Source: CALBPI01 sp039821605 | GTDB lineage: Bacteria > Pseudomonadota > Gammaproteobacteria > Steroidobacterales > Woeseiaceae | Reading direction: 5' to 3' | Length of the DNA: 64,000 nt | Assembly (NCBI GenBank): GCA_039821605.1 | Contig: JBCBNV010000001.1 | Span: forward strand, 62,001-126,000 | In this document: in pieces, positions 33,936 to 42,915 of the stretch | Layout of the letters: each line of letters opens with the position of its first letter | Numbering within the stretch: position 1 is the first letter of the stretch | Made by a program: the position numbers and the translations under genes | Notes under the pieces: generated by a model | The model's input: the letters and a program-made list of their open reading frames with translations, nothing else | What the model was told of the DNA's origin: nothing | Databases searched by the model: none

Positions 33936-35024
33936 TCATGCCGACTTAAGCTGGTTTTCAAGACTGTCGAGGCGCCGCTGGAGTGTGACGTGGTCGACTG
34001 CCGTCACTGTGACATGCCCCACTTTGCGGCCCGGCCGGGGCGGTTTGTCATAGTCGTGCAGGAACGTGTCGCGGCCCGAGAGCAGGCCGGCTGCGGCTGG
34101 CACCTCACCAATGAGATTGATCATGCCTGACGGTCGGTCGAGGTCGCCACGGCCCAGCGGCAGGCCACAGACCGCACGCAGATGGTTCTCGAACTGGCTG
34201 ATGCCGCCGCTGTCGATGCTCCAGTGCCCCGTGTTGTGCACGCGCGGCGCGAACTCATTGCCAAGGAGCACATCGCCGCAAACGAAGAACTCAATGGCCA
34301 GCGTGCCCACGTAGTCGAGTGCCTCGGCCAGTGCCCGCAGGTGGCGCACGGCCTGGCGTTGCAGCTCCGTGCTGAAGATTGCCGTCTCGCTGCGCACGAG
34401 AATGCCGTCCTCGTGGCGATTGCGCGCGAGTGGGTAGACGACCACCTCACCATCCGCGGCGCGGCAGCCCACGATAGACAGCTCGGCATCGAAGTCGACG
34501 AGCCGCTCTACGAGCAACGGCACATCGCCGAGCTCGGCGAACAGGCCTGCGGCGTCTTCGGCCGCGCGAATGCGGCGCTGACCCTTGCCGTCGTAGCCAA
34601 GCCGTCGCGTCTTGGCGATGAGTGGCAGGCCCAGATCCGCGACGGCGTTGTCGAGTGCTGACTGCGAATCGACGGCGCGCCAGGGCGCCACGGGAATCCT
34701 GATCTGCTCGAACAGGGTCTTCTCCGCCGCGCGCTCCTGCGCTGCCGCGAGTGCGGCGGGTCCGGGGCGCAGCGCAATGCCGGCGTCGGCAACTGCCTGC
34801 GCGGGCACGTTTTCGAATTCGAAGGTGACGACGTCGCAAGACGACGCCAGCGCGGCCAACGCATCCGGATCGTCGAAATTGGCACGGATGTGGGTGCCGA
34901 CGACGGCCGCGCAGGGGGTCTCAGCGGGGTCCAGAAACGTGAAGCGCATCCCGAGCGGAATACCTGCCAATGCCAGCATGCGGCCGAGTTGGCCGGCCCC
35001 GATCACCCCCACGTGCATCGTCAA
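33936..35024 (-). CDS. purK: 5-(carboxyamino)imidazole ribonucleotide synthase PurK
   Basis: A 362-residue ATP-grasp enzyme that carboxylates AIR in purine synthesis. The start MTMHVGVIGAGQLGRMLALA, TFEFENVPAQAV, KTRRLGYDGKGQ and the metal-binding EFAPRVHNTGHWSIDS are diagnostic. The start overlaps the purE stop by four bases; purE-purK form the operon. Confidence 0.95.
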   Translation of the reverse strand: MTMHVGVIGAGQLGRMLALAGIPLGMRFTFLDPAETPCAAVVGTHIRANFDDPDALAALASSCDVVTFEFENVPAQAVADAGIALRPGPAALAAAQERAAEKTLFEQIRIPVAPWRAVDSQSALDNAVADLGLPLIAKTRRLGYDGKGQRRIRAAEDAAGLFAELGDVPLLVERLVDFDAELSIVGCRAADGEVVVYPLARNRHEDGILVRSETAIFSTELQRQAVRHLRALAEALDYVGTLAIEFFVCGDVLLGNEFAPRVHNTGHWSIDSGGISQFENHLRAVCGLPLGRGDLDRPSGMINLIGEVPAAAGLLSGRDTFLHDYDKPPRPGRKVGHVTVTAVDHVTLQRRLDSLENQLKSA

Positions 35025-35515
35025 TCGTCAGCCCTGGGGTCCGGTGATTCGAGCACGCGCTGTGTCTGCGCGTCTCGCCACGACTGCAGGCGTTCGGCGA
35101 GCGCAGTGTCGCTTGTGGCGAGGATCGCCGCGGCCAGCAGCGCGGCATTGATGCTGCCCGCCTTACCGATCGCGAGCGTGCCGACGGGGACACCGGCGGG
35201 CATCTGCACGATGGAAAGCAGGGAATCGACGCCGTTGAGTACGCGCGACTGCACCGGCACGCCCAGCACGGGCAGCGCGGTCTTGGCCGCCGCCATGCCG
35301 GGCAGGTGGGCGGCGCCGCCTGCGCCCGCAATGATGACTTTGAGGCCGCGCGACTGAGCGGTCCCGCAGTACTCGAACAGCAGGTCCGGTGTGCGGTGCG
35401 CGGAGACGATGCGCACGTCATGGGCGACGCCCAATGCGTGCAGGGTCTCGCTTGCGTGGGCCATGGTGTCCCAGTCGCTCGCCGAGCCCATGATGATGCC
35501 GACTTGGTCTGTCAT
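35021..35515 (-). CDS. purE: N5-CAIR mutase PurE
   Basis: A 164-residue class I PurE that shifts the carboxyl group from N5 to C4. IIMGSASDWDTMAHASETL, VSAHRTPDLLFEY and the AGGAAHLPGMAAAKTALPVL loop are conserved, including the active-site histidine of SAHRTP. First gene of purE-purK. Confidence 0.96.
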   Translation of the reverse strand: MTDQVGIIMGSASDWDTMAHASETLHALGVAHDVRIVSAHRTPDLLFEYCGTAQSRGLKVIIAGAGGAAHLPGMAAAKTALPVLGVPVQSRVLNGVDSLLSIVQMPAGVPVGTLAIGKAGSINAALLAAAILATSDTALAERLQSWRDAQTQRVLESPDPRADD

Positions 35516-35541
35516 GCTGAGATTCTAACGGTATTCGCCAC

Positions 35542-36042
35542 CTAACCGGACCCCGCTGCACGATCACGCGCTTCGAGCGCCGCGTGCACGACACGGAACA
35601 CTTCGCGCGCCGCCTTCTTGCGGCCCGCATCGCTCTGGGCACTGCGCCAGTCGCGAACGGCGCTGTCGAGTTCAGGCTCGGGATCCAGCCCTGCGTCAGC
35701 CAGGGCCGCGTCAACGTCGTTACCGGCCAACAAGGCATCTCGCAGGCGCTCTGCGGCGTGAAACCTGCGCTTGGTCTGCGCGGGCGCCTCGTTGGCCTGC
35801 GCCAGCGCGCTCTCGATGCCGGCGGTGTCGATCTGGCGCAGCAGTTTGGCGATGTACTGGCGCTGGCGCCGCCCCGCGCCATGGCTCGGTATGTCCTGCG
35901 CCTCGCGCACTGCGGCGAGGACATCGGCGTCGTCGACCATACGGCCCAGCTCGTCGGGCTTGAGCGCCACGAGACGATCTGCGAGTTCGCGAATCGTCTG
36001 AGCTTCGCGCTTGCGCGCCGACTTGCTGGGTCTGTCCGTCAC
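35542..36042 (-). CDS. darP: Ribosome biogenesis factor DarP (YjgA)
   Basis: A 166-residue protein of the DUF615/YjgA family, which assists late 50S subunit assembly. PSKSARKREAQTIRELADRL and the AGRRQRQYIAKLLRQID motif are characteristic, and the protein is highly charged and helical. It is divergent from pmbA with about 100 bases between starts, the arrangement known from enterobacteria (yjgA-pmbA). Confidence 0.92.
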   Translation of the reverse strand: MTDRPSKSARKREAQTIRELADRLVALKPDELGRMVDDADVLAAVREAQDIPSHGAGRRQRQYIAKLLRQIDTAGIESALAQANEAPAQTKRRFHAAERLRDALLAGNDVDAALADAGLDPEPELDSAVRDWRSAQSDAGRKKAAREVFRVVHAALEARDRAAGSG

Positions 36043-36140
36043 GGGCGTGTTGCCTGCCGCGAAAAGGCTCGCGAGCTTAGCACGGCGCGCGCGGCCATCC
36101 CGGGCCGGTGTAGACTTCGGGCCCGGAACGAGGAAACCGC

Positions 36141-37484
36141 ATGCAGTCGCTGATCATCGCCAACGAACGTGAACCGGCGCTCGCCGATCTGGCGCAGCGC
36201 GCACTTGAGCGCGCGCGCGCCGCGGGCGCGGCCCAGGCCGAGGTCGGCGTCAGCGAGGACCGCGGGCTGTCGGTCACGGCGCGCCTGCGCGACATCGAGA
36301 CCATCGAGTTTCAGGAAGACCGCAGCTTCGGTATTACGGTCTACATCGATCAGTGCAAGGGCTCGGCAACCACGTCGGACTTTGGCGCGGAGGCCATCAA
36401 CGAAGCCGTCGACAAGGCCGTGTACATTGCGCGTCAGACCAGCCCCGATCCCTGCGCCGGGCTGGCAGACGCGGATCGCATGGCGACAGTGTTTCCCGAT
36501 CTTGGGCTCGACCACTACTGGGACGTCGACATGGACGTTGTGCAGGCGCTGGCACTTGAAACCGAAGCGGCCGCACTCGATCACGATGTTCGAATCAGCA
36601 ACTCCGAGGGCGCCACGACCAACCTTCACCGCGGCCTGTCACTCTACGCGAACAGTCACGGCTTTCAGGGTACGCAGCGTCGAAGCCGCTATTCCCTGAG
36701 CTGCGCGGTCATCGCAGGCGACGGCGACGCCATGCAGCGCGACTACCACTACACGAGCGACCGTAACCCGGGCCAGCTCGAAACGGCGGCAGCGGTCGGC
36801 GGCACGGCCGCACAGCGCGCCGTGGCGCGGCTCGAGCCGCGCAAAATCGACACGCAAACCGCGCCCGTCGTGTACCGCGCCGACGTGGCGCGTGGATTGT
36901 TCGGTCACCTGTTGTCCGCAGTCAGTGGCACCGCGCAGTACCGCAAGGCCAGCTTCCTGCTCGACGCGGTTGGGCAGGCCGTGCTGCCCGAGGCCATTAG
37001 CATCGCCGAGCGACCGTTTCTCGCGGGCGCGGCGGGCAGCACGGCGTTCGATGCCGAAGGTGTGGCCACGCGCGAGCGTGACATCGTGAGCAACGGTGAG
37101 CTGCAGGGCTACGTGCTGTCGAGCTACTCCGCGCGGCGTCTGGGTTTCGAGACGACGGGCAACGCAGGCGGTGTGCACAACGCCATTGTGTCGTCGACGG
37201 CCGGCGATCTCGACGCCGTGCTGGCGCAGATGGGAACCGGCCTGTTCGTGACCGAGCTCATGGGGCAAGGCGTCAACACGGTGACCGGCGACTACAGCCG
37301 CGGCGCGGCCGGGTTCTGGGTCGAGAACGGCGCGCTGGCCTATCCCGTCGCCGAGATCACGATCGCCGCAAACCTGGCCGATGTGTATCGCAACATCGTT
37401 GCTGTGGGCAGCGACGTGGATGCGCGCGGCAGCCTGCAGTGCGGCAGCGTGCTCGTCGCCGAAATGCGGATTGCGGGGGCCTGA
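36141..37484 (+). CDS. pmbA: Metalloprotease PmbA/TldE
   Basis: A 447-residue partner of TldD. It lacks the HExxxH zinc motif, as expected for TldE, but has the shared fold with GAAGSTAFDAEGVATRERDI, YSARRLGFETTGNAGG and TGDYSRGAAGFWVENG. ATG 36141 follows AACGAGG. Its 3' end meets the convergent yihY-type gene. Confidence 0.94.
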   Translation: MQSLIIANEREPALADLAQRALERARAAGAAQAEVGVSEDRGLSVTARLRDIETIEFQEDRSFGITVYIDQCKGSATTSDFGAEAINEAVDKAVYIARQTSPDPCAGLADADRMATVFPDLGLDHYWDVDMDVVQALALETEAAALDHDVRISNSEGATTNLHRGLSLYANSHGFQGTQRRSRYSLSCAVIAGDGDAMQRDYHYTSDRNPGQLETAAAVGGTAAQRAVARLEPRKIDTQTAPVVYRADVARGLFGHLLSAVSGTAQYRKASFLLDAVGQAVLPEAISIAERPFLAGAAGSTAFDAEGVATRERDIVSNGELQGYVLSSYSARRLGFETTGNAGGVHNAIVSSTAGDLDAVLAQMGTGLFVTELMGQGVNTVTGDYSRGAAGFWVENGALAYPVAEITIAANLADVYRNIVAVGSDVDARGSLQCGSVLVAEMRIAGA

Positions 37485-37493
37485 GCTGAGAGG

Positions 37494-38819
37494 CTAGTCG
37501 GTCGCCGCCGGGGCCTTTCCCAGATCCAGGAATTCCGCCAGTGTCTGCTCACCGGCGATGGCGGCGATCTCGTCGTGGATGCGGGTGCCGAGCGCCAGCA
37601 CACCCGGCGACCAGCGGGGCACTCGCGCCAAACCGCTGTCACCGCGTTCGCGCACAGCGGCAAGAATGTCCGCTACGCGCATGGCGTGAATGTCCATGGC
37701 GGGCATCAGTTCCTCGGAGTCGGTTGCGGCGATGAGGCCGGCGTCTTCGAGCATGGCGACGACCTTGCCCACGACGATGCCGGGCAGGCTCAGTCTTTGC
37801 GCGATGCTGCGAATCGTGATGTCGCGCGTGCGGTCCCGGAACGCCGACCCGACCATCCACATGATGTCGAGCGCGAGCTTCTCGCGCGTCGCACTTGAAA
37901 GCTCTGGATCGTGGCGTCCGATCCGCAGATACGCGCGGTTCTGGAAGTAAAACGCAAGGCGTGCGCCCAGCAGCAGAATGAGCCAGTTCGCGTAGAGCCA
38001 GAGCAGGGTGGTGATGGCGATGGCGAAGCCCGCGTAGATGATCAGCGCTCGCGTCGAGAACACCACGAACTCGGCGAAGTACATGCCCGTGAGTGCCCAG
38101 AGGCAGCCCGCCGTGACGCCGCCCACGAGCGCGCTCGAGAAGCGCACCCGCGTGTTGGGCATCCATTTGTAGAGCGCCGTGAATAGCGAGATGACGAGCA
38201 CGAAGGGCAGTGCCTTGCCGATTTGCACCGTCAGCGGTCCGAACACGGCCGACGTCGACAGCGTCTGCAACACGGCGTTGTTGCGCAACGATGCGATCAT
38301 GGCCAGTGCCAGCGCCATCATGAGCGGCCCGACGAGCAGGATCGTCGCGTAGTCGATGATGCGGCGGCTGATCGATCGCGGCTGACTCACGTGCCAGACA
38401 TAGTTAAAGCTGCGCTCGACCTTCTGCACCATCGACACCGCCGTGTAGAGGAAGATGGTGAGACTCAGGCCACCCAGGACCCGGCCCGACACCTTGTCGA
38501 CCATGCCCATGACTTCGTCTGTGAGCTGGCGCCCGTAGTCGCCGAGTGGCGCCACGAGTTCCGTCAGCAGCGGTTCCATCTCCAGGTGCAGATTGAGCCC
38601 CTTGAGCACCGAGAAGCTGAATGCCACGAGCGGCACGGTGGCCAGCAGTGTTGAGTACACGAGACTCATGGCGTGCAGCGACAGTTGGCCGCCCGCAATG
38701 TCGCGGCCCAGCCCGAACAGGTAGCGCAGCACCATGACCAGCGCGCGTTCGGCACGACCGGCCGATGCCAGATCGCGGTGCCAGAGCCAGTCGTCCACGC
38801 GTTTGCCGAGCGCCACCAT
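37494..38819 (-). CDS. YihY/BrkB family inner-membrane protein
   Basis: A 441-residue protein: six hydrophobic segments between about 40 and 280 (with the family motif SLVYSTLLATVPLVAFSFSV) followed by a soluble C-terminal region of about 130 residues, with RSIAQRLSLPGIVVGKVVAML resembling a winged-helix DNA-binding domain. YihY proteins were once called RNase BN; that is not accepted now. The added C-terminal domain is common in gammaproteobacteria. Role unknown. Confidence 0.88.
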   Translation of the reverse strand: MVALGKRVDDWLWHRDLASAGRAERALVMVLRYLFGLGRDIAGGQLSLHAMSLVYSTLLATVPLVAFSFSVLKGLNLHLEMEPLLTELVAPLGDYGRQLTDEVMGMVDKVSGRVLGGLSLTIFLYTAVSMVQKVERSFNYVWHVSQPRSISRRIIDYATILLVGPLMMALALAMIASLRNNAVLQTLSTSAVFGPLTVQIGKALPFVLVISLFTALYKWMPNTRVRFSSALVGGVTAGCLWALTGMYFAEFVVFSTRALIIYAGFAIAITTLLWLYANWLILLLGARLAFYFQNRAYLRIGRHDPELSSATREKLALDIMWMVGSAFRDRTRDITIRSIAQRLSLPGIVVGKVVAMLEDAGLIAATDSEELMPAMDIHAMRVADILAAVRERGDSGLARVPRWSPGVLALGTRIHDEIAAIAGEQTLAEFLDLGKAPAATD

Positions 38820-38865
38820 CGGGCCAATGTATCAGGTTCGTGTACCGGCCTGATATGCTCGCAAC

Positions 38866-39714
38866 ATGCCGCAACCGAAGCCGGCGCGACGCTATCCGTC
38901 GCGCATCGTCTGCATGACCGAAGAGACCACCGAGACCCTGTACGCGCTCGGTGAAGCCGATCGCATCGTGGGCATCTCGGGTTTCACGGTGCGCCCGCCG
39001 CAGGCGCGCAAGGAAAAGCCCAAGGTCTCGGCATTCACGAGCGCCAAGATCGAGCGCATTCTGGAGCTTGAGCCCGACCTCGTTTTGGGGTTCTCCGACA
39101 TTCAGGCCGACATCGCCGCGGACCTCGTTCGCCGCGGTGTACCGGTGCACATCTTCAATCACAGAAGTGTCGACGAGATCCTCATGATGATCCGTGTGCT
39201 CGGCGGCATGATTGGTTGCGGCGAACGGGCCGACGTTTACGCTGATCGTCTTGCTGCGGGCCTGCCAGATCCCGATCGTCACGGGTCGCGGCGCAAACCG
39301 CGCGTCTACTTCGAGGAATGGGACGACCCGCGCATCAGTGGCATTCGCTGGGTCTCCGAGCTCATCGAGCTCGCGGGCGGCGAGGAGTGCTTCCCGGCCC
39401 GGGCGCGTGCGTCACTGGCCAAGGATCGCATCATTGCCGACGACCGGGAAATCATCGATGCGGCGCCCGACATCATCATCGGTTCGTGGTGCGGCAAGAA
39501 GTTTCGACCCGAGCGTGTGGCGGAGCGGCCGGGATGGTCAGGCATACCCGCCGTCGCAAACGGTGCGTTGTACGAGGTGAAGTCGGCGCTGATCCTGCAG
39601 CCGGGCCCTGCCGCGCTGACGGATGGCGTTGCGGAGCTCGTGCGCATCGTCGACGCGTGGCACGCGCGCGGCGATCAGGCGGGCGCAGTCAGCAGCTCGA
39701 ATGCGCGGCGGTAA
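38866..39714 (+). CDS. BtuF-like cobalamin/metal-binding protein without signal peptide
   Basis: A 282-residue protein of the periplasmic-binding superfamily (BtuF/FhuD type): CMTEETTETLYALGEADRIV, ERILELEPDLVLGFSDIQAD, FNHRSVDEILMMIRVLGGMI and YFEEWDDPRISG. The N terminus is hydrophilic and basic (MPQPKPARRYPSR) with no signal peptide, so it would remain in the cytoplasm. No btuC or btuD is adjacent. The gene overlaps purC tail-to-tail by 40 bases. A cytosolic cobalamin- or corrinoid-binding role is inferred only from the family. Confidence 0.85.
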   Translation: MPQPKPARRYPSRIVCMTEETTETLYALGEADRIVGISGFTVRPPQARKEKPKVSAFTSAKIERILELEPDLVLGFSDIQADIAADLVRRGVPVHIFNHRSVDEILMMIRVLGGMIGCGERADVYADRLAAGLPDPDRHGSRRKPRVYFEEWDDPRISGIRWVSELIELAGGEECFPARARASLAKDRIIADDREIIDAAPDIIIGSWCGKKFRPERVAERPGWSGIPAVANGALYEVKSALILQPGPAALTDGVAELVRIVDAWHARGDQAGAVSSSNARR

Positions 39715-40571
39715 CGCGCGGCCGTGCCGTCGATGACGGCATCGGGCAGCCGCGGCCCCGGTGCGGTCTTGTCCCAATCCAGCGAATCGAGGTGGTCGCG
39801 TACAAACTGCTTGTCGAAACTGGGCGGACTCTGGCCGGGTTTGTACCGGTCCGCGGGCCAGAATCGCGACGAATCGGGCGTCAGCAGTTCGTCGATGAGA
39901 ATCAGCTCGCCATTCCGGTCAATGCCAAACTCAAGCTTGGTGTCGGCGATGATGATGCCGCGCGGGCGCGCGTGGCGCGTCGCCGCGGCATAGATGGCCA
40001 GCGTGATGTCGCGAATGCGCTGCGCCTGGGCCGCGCCCGTGAGTGCGGACATGGCATCGAAGTCGATGTTCTCGTCGTGGCCGCCCACCTCGGCCTTGGT
40101 GGCCGGTGTGAAGAGCGGTGCGTCGAGTTCCGCGGCCTGTTGGAGACCCGCCGGCAGCCTGTGTCCGCAGACCGCGCCCGTGCGCTGGTAGTCGAGCCAG
40201 CCTGAGCCGATGAGGAAACCCCGCGCCACGGCCTCGACGGGCAGCGGTGTGGTGCGGCGCACGATCATTGCGCGCGGCTCCAGCGCGCGCGTGACGTCAT
40301 TGTCTCCCACGACGTCGGTCAAAGACAGCGTGGTGGTGTGGTTGGGCACGACCGAGGCCATGCGCGCAAACCAGAACCGGGACAGCTGGGTGAGCACGAT
40401 GCCCTTGCCGGGCACGGGGTCGGGCAACACCACGTCAAATGCCGACAAGCGGTCCGTTGCGATAATGGCGAGGTGATCGTCGTCGACGGCGTAAACATCG
40501 CGCACTTTACCGCGTGCGATGAGGTCCAGGCTGTCGATTCCCGACTCAAATACCGCGTGATTTGCGGTCAT
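39675..40571 (-). CDS. purC: Phosphoribosylaminoimidazole-succinocarboxamide synthase PurC
   Basis: A 298-residue SAICAR synthase of the longer (about 300 aa) type. RGKVRDVYAVDDDHLAIIAT, RLSAFDVVLPDPVPGKG, VEAVARGFLIGSGWLDY and IIADTKLEFGID are conserved. ATG 40571 is preferred over the in-frame codon at 40622. The third purine gene in this window, but not in the purEK operon. Confidence 0.95.
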   Translation of the reverse strand: MTANHAVFESGIDSLDLIARGKVRDVYAVDDDHLAIIATDRLSAFDVVLPDPVPGKGIVLTQLSRFWFARMASVVPNHTTTLSLTDVVGDNDVTRALEPRAMIVRRTTPLPVEAVARGFLIGSGWLDYQRTGAVCGHRLPAGLQQAAELDAPLFTPATKAEVGGHDENIDFDAMSALTGAAQAQRIRDITLAIYAAATRHARPRGIIIADTKLEFGIDRNGELILIDELLTPDSSRFWPADRYKPGQSPPSFDKQFVRDHLDSLDWDKTAPGPRLPDAVIDGTAARYRRAFELLTAPA

Positions 40572-40649
40572 GATATGGCTGGTCCGGCGCAAAGCTCGAG
40601 AATGCTGAGATAATGGCGACATGGTGACAGGGGCGCAAGCAGCTTGGCG

Positions 40650-41417
40650 ATGAACTACCTAGGCAAACTCGCGGGTGGCCTGGCAGGGCTCGTCAGTGGC
40701 AAGTGGCCGCTGGTGATTGCCGGTGTGTTGCTGGGCCACCAGTTCGACCGCGGTTTTGCGCGCTACGCCTCGACGCGGCTGCCCGCGAACTTCGTGCCCA
40801 TCGCATTCGCCATCATGGGTCATCTTGCAAAGGCCGACGGTCGTGTCAGCGAAGATGAAATCCGGCTCGCGCGCAAGGCCATGCACGCGCTGGACCTGGA
40901 AGGCGAGGCGACACGCGATGCCATGGCGCACTTCAACCGCGGCAAGCAACCCGACTTTTCGCTCGGTGAAGCGCTCGAGGCGCTGCGTGGGGCCGCCAAG
41001 TCGCCGCACGCGACGGGCCGCCAGATTGTCGCGATGCTGTTGCCGCTCGTACTCATCAAGGACGACGCGGGCGCCGGCGAACGACGGGTGCTCTGGTCGG
41101 TATGCCAGGCGTTCGATATCGGGCGCGTCGAGCTGGCGCAGCTCGAGGCCGCCTCGCGTATCGAGATCCACCGGGTGCGACCCAATCACACCGCCGGCGT
41201 GGACGTGGCCGGTCAGGCATTCGAAGCGCTGGAGCTGGCGCCCGATGCGTCAGACCGCGAGATCAAGAAAGCCTACCGCCGGCTCATGAACCGGTATCAT
41301 CCCGACAAACTCGCCGGCAGCGATGCCAGCGAGGAGACGGTTGCCCAGGCCGCGCGCAAGACGCGTGAGGTGCGGGAAGCCTACGAACTGCTGCGCGAAA
41401 GGCGCGGCTTCCGCTGA
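40650..41417 (+). CDS. djlA: DjlA-like membrane-anchored co-chaperone
   Basis: A 255-residue protein with three parts: a short membrane segment at the N terminus (about 8-30, Gly-rich as in DjlA), a TerB-like helical domain (about 45-165, AIMGHLAKADGRVSEDEIRL), and a C-terminal J domain with HPD in MNRYHPDKLAG. J domains stimulate DnaK. ATG 40650 is preferred to a TTG two codons earlier. Divergent from purC; rpe follows after 21 bases on the same strand. Confidence 0.88.
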   Translation: MNYLGKLAGGLAGLVSGKWPLVIAGVLLGHQFDRGFARYASTRLPANFVPIAFAIMGHLAKADGRVSEDEIRLARKAMHALDLEGEATRDAMAHFNRGKQPDFSLGEALEALRGAAKSPHATGRQIVAMLLPLVLIKDDAGAGERRVLWSVCQAFDIGRVELAQLEAASRIEIHRVRPNHTAGVDVAGQAFEALELAPDASDREIKKAYRRLMNRYHPDKLAGSDASEETVAQAARKTREVREAYELLRERRGFR

Positions 41418-41438
41418 GACGCCTGCCAGGACCCGATC

Positions 41439-42107
41439 ATGCCCGAACCCATCATTGCGCCCTCGATTCTGAGTGCGGACTTTGCCCGGCTGGGCGACGA
41501 CGTGTCGCGCGTCCTCGACGCGGGCGCGGACTGGGTGCACTTCGATGTCATGGACAATCACTTTGTCCCCAACCTGACGATTGGTCCCATGGTGTGCCAG
41601 GCGCTGCGCGACTTTGGCGTCACGGCGCCCATCGATGTGCACCTCATGATCGAGCCCGTCGACGCAATCATCCCCGACTTCGCCAAAGCCGGCGCCAGCG
41701 TGATTTCGATTCACCCCGAGGCCACGCGTCATCCCGACCGCTCGCTGCAGCTGATTCGCGACCTCGGGTGCCAGGCGGGCATCGTGTTCAGCCCAGCCAC
41801 GCCGTTGTCCTGGCTCGACCACGTCATGGACAAGATCGACCTCGTGCTCATCATGTCCGTCAATCCGGGCTTCGGGGGGCAGACATTCATTGGCGAGGCA
41901 TTGCAGAAGCTCGCTGCCGTTCGCGAACGCATTGACGCAAGCGGTCGCGATATCCGGCTCGAGGTCGACGGTGGTGTCAAGGTCGACAACATCGGTGCCA
42001 TTGCGGCGGCGGGCGCCGACACGTTCGTCGCGGGCTCCGCGATCTTCGGCAGTGACGACTACGCAGCTACGATTGCGGACATGCGTCGCGAGATCGCCAA
42101 CGCCTGA
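41439..42107 (+). CDS. rpe: Ribulose-phosphate 3-epimerase
   Basis: A 222-residue TIM-barrel enzyme of the pentose phosphate pathway. APSILSADFARLGDDVSRVL, WVHFDVMDNHFVPNLTIGP, DLVLIMSVNPGFGGQTFI and LEVDGGVKVDNIG are diagnostic and hold the metal-binding His/Asp residues. No Calvin-cycle genes are adjacent, so this is best read as the housekeeping copy. Confidence 0.96.
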   Translation: MPEPIIAPSILSADFARLGDDVSRVLDAGADWVHFDVMDNHFVPNLTIGPMVCQALRDFGVTAPIDVHLMIEPVDAIIPDFAKAGASVISIHPEATRHPDRSLQLIRDLGCQAGIVFSPATPLSWLDHVMDKIDLVLIMSVNPGFGGQTFIGEALQKLAAVRERIDASGRDIRLEVDGGVKVDNIGAIAAAGADTFVAGSAIFGSDDYAATIADMRREIANA

Positions 42108-42128
42108 TTGGCGATGCCAGAACGACAA

Positions 42129-42150
42129 CGGGCGCCGCAGTGGGCGCCCG
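42129..42150. terminator. Hairpin between convergent rpe and crp
   Basis: A perfect 8-bp stem CGGGCGCC/GGCGCCCG with a 6-base loop, 22 bases after the rpe stop. There is no T-run on either side, so it may be a weak bidirectional terminator or an mRNA-end stabiliser. Confidence 0.45.
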
Positions 42151-42173
42151 CTGATGCGTGATGTCGCAGTCGT

Positions 42174-42830
42174 TCAGATCGTACGTTTGGGTCGTGCCCC
42201 GTAGACGACGATGGTCTTGCCGCTGGCGCTGACGAGTCCCTGCTCTTCAAGTACCTTGAGGACGCGGCCGGCCATTTCGCGACTGCAGCCCACGAGGCGC
42301 GAGAGTTCCTGCCGGCTGACCTTGATCTGCATGCCGTCAGGATGGGTCATCGCATCGGGCTCGTTGCAGAGGTCCATGATGGCGTGCGCCACGCGACCCG
42401 TGACGTCCACGAATGCCAGATCGCCCAGCTTGCGGTTGGTGCGGTCGAGGCGTGTGGCGAGCTGCGTGGCGAGCTCGAACACCAGGCCCGGGCTCTCACT
42501 CGCAATCTGGCGGAACCGCGGGTAGGTCATCTCGGCAATTTCGCACTCGGTGCGGGTGCGGACCCAGGCGCTGCGCGTCGGCTGTTCGTAAAACAAGCCC
42601 ATCTCGCCGAAGAACTGACCCTTGTTGAGGTAGGCCAGCACCATTTCGTTACCGTCTTCGTCCTCGATCATCACTTCGACGGAGCCGTCGACGATGTAAT
42701 AGAGGATGTCCGGCAAGTCGCCGGCGTGGATCATGACAGTCTTGGAAGGGACGGTGCGGACGCGGCAATAACTCAGGAACCGGTTGATCGCCGGTACCTC
42801 GCTCAGCGGTTTTGTCGCATTCGTTGCCAT
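42174..42830 (-). CDS. cAMP-activated regulator of the CRP/Vfr type
   Basis: A 218-residue Crp-Fnr family regulator. The cyclic-nucleotide domain holds FFGEMGLFYEQPTRSAWVRT, with the Glu, Arg and Ser of the cAMP pocket conserved as in Crp. The helix-turn-helix VSRQELSRLVGCSREMAGRV is almost identical in key positions to Crp (RE..GR), so it should bind TGTGA-N6-TCACA-type sites. No N-terminal cysteines for an FNR cluster. Best described as Crp/Vfr; whether it controls photosynthesis genes cannot be told from here. Confidence 0.9.
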   Translation of the reverse strand: MATNATKPLSEVPAINRFLSYCRVRTVPSKTVMIHAGDLPDILYYIVDGSVEVMIEDEDGNEMVLAYLNKGQFFGEMGLFYEQPTRSAWVRTRTECEIAEMTYPRFRQIASESPGLVFELATQLATRLDRTNRKLGDLAFVDVTGRVAHAIMDLCNEPDAMTHPDGMQIKVSRQELSRLVGCSREMAGRVLKVLEEQGLVSASGKTIVVYGARPKRTI

Positions 42831-42915
42831 CAGTGCCGTCCTCCCCTCATGAGACGCGATTATGTTTATTAGCCCAAGTCTACCCTGAAAAGGCGCTGTG
42901 GGGCACGCGAGAGCG

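Noticed and set aside
41102..41368. Second J-domain-like frame over djlA
   Set aside because: Out-of-frame shadow of the DjlA-like gene; it has no HPD motif in its own frame.
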